Source: Scolanthus callimorphus
Lineage: Eukaryota; Cnidaria; Anthozoa; Actiniaria; Edwardsiidae
Assembly (NCBI GenBank): GCA_033964015.1
Contig: JAWWUD010000102.1
Location: 248,001 to 312,000 of the forward strand
Length of the DNA: 64,000 nucleotides
Direction of reading: 5' to 3'
Shown here: positions 34,321 through 44,334 of the stretch, in pieces
Layout of the letters: each line of letters begins with the position of its first letter
Position numbering within the stretch: the first letter of the stretch is position 1
The notes under the pieces: model-generated
Seen by the model: only the letters and a program-made list of their open reading frames with translations
Database searches by the model: none
What the model was told of the DNA's origin: nothing
Made by a program: the position numbers and the translations under genes

Positions 34321-34768
34321 CTATGGACCGGGGAAAAAATAAGACAAGCAAATCTTTAAAATCATGACTATTTAGTCATCATTTTTTCTCGTGCCAAGGA
34401 GAAAAATAAACTTCGTTGGTGGACACGAGTCCACGAGGAAGATTGCATAAATACAGCTGAAACTTTCATTAGTACCCGATTGCGGTAAAACGGAACGGAG
34501 TCAAGAAATCAACAATGTACCTCGCGGTCGACTATCAAACAGAAGGTATGACATGGATAGGGGCATTGTTCTACGTTGCCTATTCAGTCTTTTGGCAGTG
34601 TCAGAAATGCCCATTAGACTAGCCAGGCAACCTTTATAATTTTTACTGGGAAATATCTACCTAAAAACCCTGTTTTTCCCAGGAGTCAGTCCATGGACCA
34701 AAAAGCCAGGTTGGGAGTACATGGATAATTTCTGATGCATGTGGTTATCCCCTGGTTATCTCCTATAG

Positions 34769-35116
34769 CTCAGAACCAACCTATCACCCCTCGCAGGTCT
34801 CCACGTATTCGAGAACAACAAACATTCGACATCTTTGTCCACGAGATCTCCCCAGACATGAAAGTTAGCACAACATCTAGTGTGATACATAATGTCAGTT
34901 CCAGCGCCGGCCTGAATGAAATCATTGTCCTCCTGAAAACATTTGAAAGTCCAGATGTAGTTTACACCCCAGCAAATGGCCTATATTGGCTTCGGAAAAG
35001 AGGCAAGCAGCCAGTGAGCTTACGATGTGAACAAGATCTGCAACTCTGCAAAGCCGAATACAAGGGACAAAGCGCAAGACTGGCTTGTAATTCTGTTAGT
35101 CTCAGCAAATCGCCAA
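34769..35116 (+). CDS. Host-gene exon with conserved-looking DNA-binding-style sequence
   Basis: Acceptor (ctcctatag) before 34769 and donor (CCAA|gtaagt) after 35116 frame an exon encoding 'TPRRSPRIREQQTFD', 'IIVLLKTFESPD' and 'LYWLRKRGKQPVSLRCEQD'. The donor leaves one base of a codon, which matches the phase of the next exon at 35391. No named domain is recognised. Confidence 0.55.
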
Positions 35117-35437
35117 GTAAGTTTCAAATTCAAGTCAAAATTCAAGCCCCCACGTATGCTAGGATTAGGGGATGGGAGAGGTGGTTGCATTACAGTGCCG
35201 TAGCACCGGGGCTGAAGGGGGGGGGGGACTTTTCATTGCGCTTTGCATGCTATAAATTTTACCCTAAAAACTGCCTTGTGTTTTTTATATCTCTCCTCCC
35301 CCAGCTTGGAGGCTTGCTACAGCCCTGCATTAGCATGTTAGCTTGTGGCAATTCCTAACCAGGTTCTTCTACCTTTTTCTTTTACCACAGGAACCAGCAA
35401 TACTACATCAGGTGCCAAGACGAGGCGTGATGACCTA

Positions 35438-35734
35438 CAATCCCCGCCAAAACTGTTGACCCATTTTGCAAAATCGGTGCCCCTACTGGCGGATATGGGT
35501 GCCTATCAATACAACTCCGCTCTGCCACGCCCATTTCCCCCCTCCCCCCTAAACCAATGTTGTAGTCCTAGGGCTGAACCTTGCCTATCGCATGCTGCTA
35601 ATAGTAACTCAACATTGGTACGGGGGGAGGGGGAAGGGGAGTTTGTTTTTGTAGGGTGCGTGATTGTTAGCCATGGGATTTACAGTTGATGTTCCATAAC
35701 CGGGTAATGGGTCAACTAGTTTTGGCGCGGATTG
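35438..35734 (+). mobile_element. MITE copy 1, left end of the composite
   Basis: 297 bp, beginning caatccccgccaaaactgtt and ending tagttttggcgcggattg, an imperfect TIR. TA lies on both sides (35436-35437 and 35735-35736). Internal features are a c-rich block, 'accaatgttgtagtcc' and a g-rich block forming a second inverted pair. It differs from copy 2 at about four positions. The plus-strand open frame through it is non-coding. Confidence 0.9.
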
Positions 35735-36196
35735 TATTTTTGGTAATTTCGATCTTTTACATGAAAGCTATTGTCGTCTGCGGTTTTGATGGTAATATAG
35801 GATTGAAAGTTCCTAGTACTATGCATAGCAAAATTTTATGCCAAATCTGACTGACGGGAGCCCTACAATCATGCCTTTACAAAATGCTCGGGATACCTGT
35901 GGTTTCGAAAAAGACCTCATTTTTTAAGGGAAAAGGTATAAAACGTTTATAATCTTTTGTAAAATCATGAAATGACGTACGAGCTAATAAAAAATTGTCT
36001 TAACCTTAAGTTTGGTCTTTAAAATCTCCTTCTCTTTCGATTTTTTGTGTAGTTAGGGTATTTTTCCATAAATTCGCGCCCTTTATGCAAATTAAGGAGC
36101 ATGCGCTTCACGTTGTCGGCGATAAACAAATGTAGTAAATTTCAAAGCTCGAAGCAGGCGCTACTGTCAGATATTCCTTGCAACTTTCTTAACAAC

Positions 36197-36238
36197 ATGG
36201 ACAAGTTCAAAGAATACGGAGGTGACTCATCTTCAAAA
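36197..36238 (+). pseudogene. 5' end of the Rep-like gene, cut by a Penelope-like insertion
   Basis: ATG at 36197 opens a short frame ('MDKFKEYGGDSSS') that ends at the left copy of a 13-bp target duplication (36225-36237). The same 13 bp recur at 39983-39995, after which an acidic, then Rep-like, frame continues. So this is the N-terminus of the gene at 39983-41367. The start choice rests on that continuity and on the absence of an upstream in-frame ATG nearby. Confidence 0.65.
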
Positions 36239-36413
36239 ACCAGGACCAGCCGACAATTTTAAATAATATAATACGAAAGATAATCCGAACAAGGTCAATT
36301 TCATGGCGATATTCACCAGAAGTTGAGAAGGTGTATGAGCTATATTTCGATTTAATTCAAATCATCATCAGGCAAATTAAGTATACAGAGCGCGAGGTTT
36401 AAATACAGGAAGC

Positions 36414-37795
36414 TTATTTGAATAACAATAGTTCACGGCTAGCTTTTAGGCCGGAGTTAATTACAGGCTGCTTAGTTTTTATAAAGAAAGCCTCTTTAAA
36501 CAGAAGAATGTTCCAGTTGTTGTCCATACCAATTACGGTGGTATTGTCCCTGACAGTGTTCAAGTAAAATTCTTTGGTGTTAGCTAAAAGAAAGGAATCA
36601 TTACAAGGCAAATTATGAAGTGACAAAAGGTGTTGGTATTGTTCACAATTATTTAGGTGGTGAAAAATAGCACTGTCCTTGTCACGGGCATGTTCCATTG
36701 TGCGTTCGTGCAAGGTGCGCTCAGTTTTACCTATGTAACTGGAATTACAGCAGGGGCAAGTGAATTGGTATACAAGATTAGATTTACTTAATAGCGGGGT
36801 TTTATCTTTGGTGTTGGTATAAAAAACAGATCTTTTGTGTTTTGGGAAGAATCCGGAATACAACATTTTTGGAAGATATACATCTGCGGAGCTTATGAAC
36901 AAGAGCTTTTGTTAATTGTTCGCCTTTCTCGCCGATGTATGGCATGTTGATCCAGATAGTCCTATCTGTTTCCTGGGCGCGGTCCTGAGTGGGGTTCTTA
37001 AACAAGCAGGATGCCTTGGTTCGTTTGATAAGAGCATCGGCTACACGCCGTGGGAAGCCATTCCAGGCAAGGAATTGTCTAATCTTGAGTATCTGGGCAT
37101 CAACTTTACCCGGGTCACAGATACGAAGAACACGATAGATTAGCGATCTAACCCAGGCTACCCGGTGAGACCAGGGGACGAAGCTTTTGAAGTTAGTGTA
37201 CAACCCAGTGAAAGTATCTTTTCTGTAGATACTAAGCCCATCTGGTGCTATTTCAATATCCAGGAAATGAGGGACAACCCCATCAAAACGATCGTACGTA
37301 AACCGGATATTCTTGTCAAATTTATGAAACTCGCTAAGGATGTCGGGTAGCGAGCTCGGTTTCACAAGTAGCAGAGTGTCATCAACATATCTGCAGTAAA
37401 ATTTGACAGCTCCCGAATCGATCAATTTCTTCACTGTTTTTTCTTCAAATTCTGTCATAATTATATTCGCAAGGACAGGACCTAGACTCCCACCCATGCT
37501 CACCCCGTCGATTTGTTCATACAAAGTATCATTGCAAGAAAACACAGTTTTAGTGCAGGTGTCTCGGATAAGTTTACGTAGGGTGTTCTTGCACAGATCG
37601 GTGTTAATCAGCTTATCCGTAGAGACACGCTTCTCGATAACCTTCAGAGTTCTGTTCAGAGGGACGTTTGTGAACAACGATTCGACGTCAAAGGACACGA
37701 ATCGGTAGCCCTGTTCAAACAAGTCCTGGGGGATGGCGCGAATTCTCTGAGCTGTATCGAAGGAATCTTTTAGACTGAACTCATTCTGTGTTAAA
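36414..37795 (-). pseudogene. Penelope-like RT and GIY-YIG endonuclease, 5'-truncated
   Basis: The minus-strand RT frame has 'SFDVESLFTNVPL' (motif A with catalytic D), 'MGGSLGPVLANI' and 'RYVDDTLLLV' (motif C). The GIY-YIG part follows: 'YQFTCPCCNSSYIGKTER' with 'HERTMEHA'. The frames are offset by one base in an A-run at 36821-36826: six A here, against five T in the plus-strand partial copy. RT motifs look intact, but the N-terminal part is missing because the copy starts at the inversion junction. This RT/GIY-YIG pairing is diagnostic of Penelope-like elements. Confidence 0.85.
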
Positions 37796-37975
37796 CAGAT
37801 AGGACTATCTGGATCAACATGCCATACATCGGCGAGAAAGGCGAACAATTAACAAAAGCTCTTGTTCATAAGCTCCGCAGATGTATATCTTCCAAAAATG
37901 TTGTATTCCGGATTCTTCCCAAAACACAAAAGATCTGTTTTTATACCAACACCAAAGATAAAACCCCGCTATTAA

Positions 37976-39455
37976 GGTTACAGGATACATTCGCGGCCTT
38001 CTATTTGCGAAATTTTCGAAAATCACAGTTCTTCCGCATCGAGGCCTGATCTTTACTCTCTCGAAAAAAAATTCCTGAAATCTTAAAAGCAACGTGAGAA
38101 ATGTATAGAAAACTAGAAATGCCCGAGAAATATGTCTTTCAATACAGGCGAGATAATCCTTTAATCCTATTGTGATTTCTACTCGGTTCAGCGCACATCA
38201 TTAGCATTTTCGCGTAACATACGGGACATTTAGGTGACTGTTATGGTTCGCCATATTTTGTCACACATTGTTGTTCTCTGGTTTAGTGTATAAGTATCGT
38301 GTAGAAGCGATTTTTCTGAAAATTCTCTATTCCCAATCATAGGGAAGCGAAAAAAGTTTGACCGCAGTCCTTGGGTTTCAAAGCGTGCGAAAGGAGTAAA
38401 AAAAGCCAAATCTTTAAGCTTTCAGGAGAACAAGAAAGAACAACTCGCTCTGTCTGACAAAGGCTCGTGGTTCGATCAACCCAAATCCGAGGAGAATGCT
38501 GAAGACGAAGAACAGCGGACAGAAGATCCACCAATTGCATCAAGTTCGAGAATAAAGATATTTTGGACTTGATAAAGAATCGCCTGAAAGCCAAAGCAGC
38601 TTGTCTTTGTCGTTTTTCTCGGCGCGCGCCTTTGCTTTGGTTTCGCTTTTCCCTTTTCAAAGTTTGGGCACTTCTTAGAACTCAGTTTTGGACGCGGCTT
38701 AACCATATGTACCGTTTGATTCGAATTCCAAGACGATAATAAATGTTCGCTTTGACAATTTAATACAAGAGACCGGAAAGAAGCCTCATTATCTATTCCG
38801 CGCGAAAAAGTATGTTCTTGCTGGCACACCGGGGGTGCCTGCCGTGATTGGCTGGAGGTGAAGTGCGTGATGACAGATTCGCCACTAATCCCTCTTATGT
38901 TTACACAACTTGAGAAGCCCAAAACTCGCCTCTAAAATTTCGCTAAATCTAATGTATAAATGCTTTGATAGACCAACAGGGTTTTAACGAAATGCTTTGA
39001 AATTTTGCCATGAGATAGATAAATGGTTGGGGAGCAAAAGTGTGTCGGGCTTTTGTGAATTTCGAAGTATTTCAAAAATTATTCATCACGATAGGGTCCC
39101 AGTTAACTATTAAACACAAGATCAACTTGATCGTTCGATCATTCCTAAACAAAGCCTTCAATTGAAAAAGCCCGACACACTTTTAGAGACAACAATATGC
39201 TGATTGATATTGCGCAGTCAGATTTGCCAAGCCTGTAAACTGCCGCGGCCTATCAAAGCGTTTATCAGGGGCGGTCGAAAACGTGGTTTTTGCTGTGCGC
39301 CGTAAATAATTTTCATGAAACTGCTACAAAAGCTTAACAGCAGATAAATTTCACATTTTATCTTTAAAATGATGTATTGGATATGGCGATGCGATGAATA
39401 TTTGCGCTGCGACAAGGTTTTGAAAACGCACACCCAGCGAATGTATCCTGTAACC
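37976..39455. mobile_element. 1480-bp TTAA element with 19-bp TIRs
   Basis: TIRs ggttacaggatacattcgc (37976-37994) and exact complement (39437-39455), flanked by TTAA at 37972-37975 and 39456-39459. The empty site is visible in the other Penelope arm (plus-sense ctattaagtaaatc, with a single TTAA), which proves the insertion. No transposase is recognisable; minus-strand frames at 38337-38922 look like chance. Shares the GGTTAC start and TTAA target with the element at 25380-26075. Confidence 0.9.
39036..39184. mobile_element. 149-bp MITE nested in the TTAA element
   Basis: aaaagtgtgtcgggctttt (39036-39054) and its exact complement (39166-39184). A small inner palindrome (ttgatcgttcgatca) lies inside. 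Non-coding. Confidence 0.7.
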
Positions 39456-39459
39456 TTAA

Positions 39460-39833
39460 GTAAATCTAATCTTGTATACCAATTCACTTGCCCCTGCTGT
39501 AATTCCAGTTACATAGGTAAAACTGAGCGCACCTTGCACGAACGCACAATGGAACATGCCCGTGACAAGGACAGTGCTATTTTTCACCACCTAAATAATT
39601 GTGAACAATACCAACACCTTTTGTCACTTCATAATTTGCCTTGTAATGATTCCTTTCTTTTAGCTAACACCAAAGAATTTTACTTGAACACTGTCAGGGA
39701 CAATACCACCGTAATTGGTATGGACAACAACTGGAACATTCTTCTGTTTAAAGAGGCTTTCTTTATAAAAACTAAGCAGCCTGTAATTAACTCCGGCCTA
39801 AAAGCTAGCCGTGAACTATTATTATTCAAATAA
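39460..39833 (+). pseudogene. Penelope-like GIY-YIG fragment, plus-strand arm
   Basis: Continues the plus-strand arm after the TTAA element. It carries 'YQFTCPCCNSSYIGKTER' and runs to the same C-terminus ('ASRELLLFK') as the minus-strand copy. The preceding part (37819-37972) lies on the other side of the TTAA element. The 3' untranslated end (39834-39982) matches 36413-36263 in reverse. Confidence 0.85.
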
Positions 39834-39982
39834 GCTTCCTGTATTTAAACCTCGCGCTCTGTATACTTAATTTGCCTGATGATGATTTGAATTAAATCGA
39901 AATATAGCTCATACACCTTCTCAACTTCTGGTGAATATCGCCATGAAATTGACCTTGTTCGGATTATCTTTCGTATTATATT

Positions 39983-41367
39983 ACTCATCTTCAAACGAGG
40001 GCTCTAACGATGATGGGGATCTAGTCGTGAAGAAAGACAGCGTGCGCTGTGTTTATCTTGTAACATACAGTCAAGCGAATCTTACGAAATTCCCAACGCG
40101 TCGTTCATTCGCAGAGGCAGTTCAAAACTGGTTCTGTAGAGGCTTGTCTAGAGTGATTCAGTGGTGTTGCTCTAAGGAAAGCCACAAAGAAAGCGGCGAA
40201 CACTATCACTTAGCTCTTAAGTTGAATCACAATCAGAGGTGGTTGGGATGTAAGCTTAATCTCGAAAAACAGTATGGGATAGTCGTGAACTTTTCAAACA
40301 GACATCACAACTATTACAGTGCTTGGATGTATGTAACAAAGACTGATAAATACTTTGAAGAAAGCGAGGGCCACCCTTATCTAGGAAACGCTCCTATCAC
40401 GGATCATGCTAGCGCAGTTAAAACGAGAAAGTTGGAGGAAGAAGGCCGGTGATTCTATTTCTGACGAGGGAGAAGAGAAAGATGAGTGAGAAGAGAAACC
40501 TGAGCGTAGGAAGAAAGTCAAGAGAAAACGACTTACCGCGTTCGAGGTGTCGCAGTTAGTACTTCAGCGGGGAATAAAAACGATGACAGAATTGCAAGCA
40601 TTAGCCAAGCAACAAAAAGACGAGGGAAAAACCGATCTTGCTGAATTTTGATTGCGCGAAATACCAAGGTGATAACCGAAATTATCAGTACTACTTGGGA
40701 AATAGAGAAAGCGCCAGCGCGAATAGAACGTTCTCGTAAGACTAGACTTCAGATACTGGAGGAAACAAGAAAGCAGGACTGCGTGGAAGGCTGCTGTGGC
40801 GATTGGCTCAGGGGAGCAAAAGAAGTTCTTCGAAATAATGATATACCGGTAGCGACGTTCTCGCGCGCCGTGAAACAGTTGTTAAGCGAAGGGCGAAGAA
40901 AATACAGAAATGTTCTCATAACTGGCCCGGCGAATTGCGCCAAAACGTTCATGTTAAATCATCTTACGCAAATCTACGAGACTTTCGCCAATCCAGCGAC
41001 AGGAACGTTTGCCTGGGTCGGCGTCGATAACGCGGAATGTATATTCTTAAACGACTTCAGGTGGTCAGCAAATATAATTCCATGGCATGACCTACTTCTC
41101 TTACTCGAAGGACAAGTCGTACACTTGCCCGCTCCTAAAACGCACTTTGTTAAGGACATAGCACTAGAGAAGGATACCCCTGTGTTTAGCACAGGGAAAC
41201 AGCAACCTTTGTATATAAAGAATGGCGAACTTGATCAACTAGAGAATCAAATGATGTCTGTTCGTTTTAGAATTTTCGAGTTCCGCTACCAAATACCCAG
41301 AGAGCGAAACAGAGAAATTGCGTCTTGCCCTAAGTGTTTCGCTGAACTAATTCTTTGCTTTCAGTAG
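39983..41367 (+). pseudogene. HUH endonuclease / SF3 helicase Rep-like gene, decayed
   Basis: The HUH part (to 40452) has 'YLVTYSQAN' as a motif-1-like strand, the metal-binding 'HYHLALKL', and 'YVTKTD' as a YxxK nickase motif. The frame is lost near 40450. A lysine-rich linker with a stop near 40486 follows, and another stop lies near 40650. The helicase part (40648-41367) has a Walker A-like 'GPANCAKT' (A where G is usual), a Walker B-like 'CIFLNDF' and 'PVFSTGKQ' as a motif C-like strand. It ends with a CxxC (ASCPKC). Rep proteins of this fold nick and unwind DNA in rolling-circle replication; that is family knowledge. Origin, virus-derived or transposon, is undetermined. At least three lesions plus the Penelope insertion make it inactive. 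Confidence 0.65.
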
Positions 41368-41428
41368 AGCTCTGACTGAATTTATATCACCGTGTATTGT
41401 TTTTATCATTTTGCCGAACCTACGGTTA

Positions 41429-41515
41429 ACGGTCTACACGGTCTACGGCTGTGAAGAAAAAGATACATATTGTATTCACTTTTTTATAATTGACAGTGTA
41501 GACCGTGTAGACCGT
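41429..41515. promoter_or_regulatory. Inverted pair of tandem ACGGTCTAC 9-mers; candidate Rep origin/terminus
   Basis: acggtctacacggtctac (41429-41446) is the exact reverse complement of 41498-41515; each arm is two copies of a 9-mer. The 51-nt loop is AT-rich. It begins 61 bp after the Rep-like stop codon. Tandem short repeats next to a hairpin are the usual layout of Rep binding sites and origins, so an origin or element terminus is plausible but unproven. Confidence 0.45.
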
Positions 41516-41912
41516 ATAGCCGATCACTGGAATCGCTAAAATTATTGCAAACAAGAACTGTAAATACAAACAAGAACACGTCAAATGTTCACAACAGTTA
41601 AATCGACGGATTTTCCCACTATTCTCATTTGTTTGGTAGGTCTAGTTTCAGAGATAAAAATAGAAGCTCTAAAAATAGCGTGCGCAGTTTTATAGCGGGT
41701 GTTATGTCACGTAACATCGGTCATCGCTCAGCTTATAAACAAGCCTGAGTTTGCTTCCAATACACATTCATCTTAAATCCAATTATAAATTAATGTTTTT
41801 TCGTGTTTGGGGAGGGACTATAATATCAGGAAAATGGTTCCAAATAAAATTTCAAAGTAGAACATTTATACGTTTTGAATAAAAACGCAGTCACGTTGTT
41901 TCACATTGATAT

Positions 41913-43077
41913 TTATTTACTCAAGCGTAAGTGAAAATCATTACATTGTAGAAATAATTGGATCTGTCCAAAAAATAAAGTACAATCGTTTCGCCTAGTA
42001 TTTAATTCGGTCACCTTTCCCTCAATTATCAGATCCATTCGCTTAGGCATCGACTCGATGATATTGTTAATTGTGCTAGCAGGAAAATTGTTCATGGTTA
42101 AAGTTACCCGCTCCGAAAATTCATTGAAGGACTCTCGTACGATACTTTGATTTATAGCCTGGCGATGTAGATCTCTTTTTACTAAGTGAAACAAGTTTCT
42201 ATTGGATTAATATCAGGCGATTTTGAAGGAATAAAAAATTGCTTGGCTTTGCACTTTCTCAAAGCACTTCTTGCATCAGCTGAGTTTTGCGAAGGGTCAT
42301 TATCCTGGACGAAAAAACGCTTACTGCTTTTGTTAGCCCTTTTAAATAGCTCTCTGAAATGCGTATTCACATACTGTGAGAAAAAAGGTCCATCTAGTTT
42401 TTCGTATGCATGGCAACCAATAACGCCATGGCCATGAGAAATAGCGACAAATAGCTTTAACATACGACCTCCAGTACCCTTCTTTCTTCCCTTCGCGGTG
42501 CAGCCGATCGTTAATCCTTCTCCCTTTTTTCTCCACACACGACCCTTTGGTGCTCTCGCTTGGTCTAGCGGATTTCGTTTGTGGGCAAAACCAACTCCGT
42601 CAAGATAAAATGCGACGTCTTCTGTCCACACTTTAGGCCCGTATCGTTTCATCTTTCGCGCAAAACGAAGCCTTTTCTTTTTGTCCTTGTGGTTTATAAT
42701 GCCCTTTTTCCGAGCTTGTCTATATTTATATCCGAGCCTTCCCATTGTTCTTTGCACTGTCCTTAATGATGCCACCTTCTCTTTAATTCCCGCTCTTTCT
42801 TGTACTCTCTTAGCTGTGAAATTCCCTTCTTTCTCCCTTAACTCCAGCAGACAGCGCTCCACGTGACGTTCGTTGCGCACGCACAATTTCCGTGGTCGAC
42901 CTCCCGCATGTTTTTGTTCTCTTTAGCCTTATTTTTCTGGCATTTCACAATCCTGTACACTGTTTTCCTTGAAACGTTAAACCTCTTGCATATTGCTTTG
43001 ATTGATTCTTGCTTGTCTTCGCGCAAAAACGTAATGTATGCCCTTGTAAAGTTATCTATGCGACCTCGAAAAAACAT
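41913..43077 (-). pseudogene. Tc1/mariner-type transposase, at least two frameshifts
   Basis: Minus strand, in order. An HTH N-terminus at 43077-42890 ('AICKRFNVSRKTVYRIVK'). After a frame change near 42900, the catalytic body 42886-42182 has 'AFYLDGVGFAHK' (first D), 'FVQDNDPSQN' (second D) and 'SPDINPIE' (last acidic). After another frame change near 42190, the C-terminal tail at 42194-41913 has 'LHRQAINQS' and 'IESMPKRM'. The catalytic residues remain, so decay is recent. It could have mobilised the flanking MITEs (both use TA), but TIRs directly bounding this gene were not found. Confidence 0.75.
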
Positions 43078-43200
43078 CTTTCTTGTTTCACTTTCGAACG
43101 AAAATTAGGCGCGAGCACGAAAACGTCACTATCATGGCTATACCTGAACTACAATTTAAGTCGACACTAAATACCTATAATTTGCCTTATTCCGAAAATA

Positions 43201-43497
43201 CAATCCCCGCCAAAACTGTTGACCCATTTTGCAAAATCGGTGCCCCTACTGGCGGATATGGGTGCCTATCAATACAACCCCGCTCTGCCACGCCCATTTC
43301 CCCCCTCCCCCCTAAACCAATGTTGTAGTCCTAGGGCTGAACCTTGCCTATCGCATGCTGCTAATAGTAACTCAACATTGGTACGGGGGGAGGGGGGAGG
43401 GGAGTTTGTTTTTGTAGGGTGCGTGTTTGTTAGGCATGGGATTTACAGTTGATGTTCCATAACCGGGTAATGGGTCAACTAGTTTTGGCGCGGATTG
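43201..43497 (+). mobile_element. MITE copy 2, right end of the composite
   Basis: Second 297-bp copy in the same orientation as 35438-35734, about 98-99% identical by eye, with TA at 43199-43200 and 43498-43499. It abuts the resumed host exon on its right. Its inner neighbour is the 5' flank of the Tc1/mariner transposase relic. Confidence 0.9.
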
Positions 43498-43861
43498 TAG
43501 GTTCATCAAGTGCTAGTGCAACTGAGAATGAGCTGTGGAAGAAAACACATGTTCAACTGCTCACCGACCTCGAGAAAAGGGGTACTTTGTGGAGATATGG
43601 TAGCAAGCATTTGACCATATGGACTGATAAGATACTCCAGGGAAATAGCTGTGGAGTTAATGAAGAACCCAACTGGACAGAGCACATTGATGCAGTGGCT
43701 GTTCCTCCCAAAACTAGACGCTCCAGCTCTCCCAAGGAGCAAAAGCCAAGCACTAGTCAAGGTCAGGTCCAATCTTCACTTGAGTCACTTCCGATGTTGA
43801 TGATAGCACAAAATGCACATGCCTCAGCAGCACTACAGGTGAGTGCTAAACGTTTAATAAA

Positions 43862-44040
43862 TTGAACCTTATTATCAGAGGCAATAGCCAAAATTTTCAA
43901 ACTTGAAGTGTACACAGAACAACTGGGCGTGACAGAGCTCAATAGGTGTATTTTCACTTGCCCCATATTTTTACCATAGTAGCTAATTGATTTCAGGCTA
44001 GTAAAAATAACAGAGTAAAATTCCACAATTTTTTTACAGT
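43862..44040. other. Intron of the host gene
   Basis: Follows the donor at 43838. The next coding candidate is the SAM-like exon near 45.5 kb, so the DNA to 45.5 kb, including two MITEs, would be intronic. Confidence 0.4.
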
Positions 44041-44047
44041 ATTTTTT

Positions 44048-44334
44048 TAGCCTACGAAAGCCAACACCACTTAGCGTTTGCCAAAAAGACTTCTGGAAAC
44101 AGACATCTGCGGGCTAAAGCCAAACATTCCAACTGATCTGGTCAAAATAATTGCATCTTTTTTCATGTTATTTGAATTTGCTTTGTGTGCTATAAAAATT
44201 AAATATCTAGTCAAACTGGCAGTGCAATTCGTTTGACCAGATCTGGGTCAAAATACATTATCAGTATGGAATATTTTGGCTTGAGCGACAGTCTCTTTCA
44301 GTGAGTGCTAAGTGGTGTTGGCTTTTGCAGGCTA
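44048..44334. mobile_element. ~290-bp MITE (tagcctacgaaagccaacac ends)
   Basis: The left end (44048-44075) and right end (44307-44334) share aagccaacaccacttagc exactly and are otherwise imperfect. An inner inverted pair (gatctggtcaaa / tttgaccagatc) lies near the middle. Non-coding. Confidence 0.65.

Larger units (their letters stand above)
36238..39982. mobile_element. Penelope-like element, head-to-head inverted insertion
   Basis: The minus-strand part (37795 down to about 36263) has RT and GIY-YIG regions. The plus-strand part (37793-39982) repeats only the last 706 bp in inverse orientation, so both outer ends are the same 3' terminus. The inversion junction is at about 37793-37795 (ttaaacag). 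About 25 bp of unmatched filler lies at 36238-36262. A 13-bp target duplication (ACTCATCTTCAAA) flanks it at 36225-36237 and 39983-39995. A TTAA element later inserted at 37972-39459. Confidence 0.85.
35438..43497. mobile_element. 8.06-kb composite: MITE - Rep-like gene - mariner relic - MITE
   Basis: Two direct MITE copies bound 7.46 kb of DNA holding a Rep-like gene (split by younger insertions) and a Tc1/mariner transposase relic. The outermost TIR bases and TA flanks behave as a single insertion into the host exon. Removing the younger nested insertions leaves an interior of about 3.7 kb. The mechanism is unknown: composite transposition using the outermost TIRs, or integration of a circle into a resident MITE, would both give this map. 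Confidence 0.65.
35391..43838 (+). pseudogene. Host-gene exon split by an 8.06-kb composite insertion
   Basis: The exon starts at 35391 after ttttaccacag, runs in phase to a TA at 35436-35437, and resumes at the TA at 43498-43499. Leaving out the insertion and one TA keeps the frame open without loss of a codon, on through 'SASATENELWKKTH' and 'GTLWRYGSKHLTIWTD' to a donor at 43838 (ACAG|gtgagt). So the insertion is the only lesion I see in this exon. The encoded region resembles no domain I can name. With the insertion the transcript would be disrupted unless it is spliced out. Confidence 0.7.

Noticed and set aside
35345..35689. Plus-strand coding ORF
   Set aside because: It runs from exon into MITE; the MITE copy at 43219-43452 gives the same false frame.
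38337..38922. Transposase frames in the 1480-bp TTAA element
   Set aside because: Short, basic, overlapping frames without catalytic motifs; the element looks non-autonomous.
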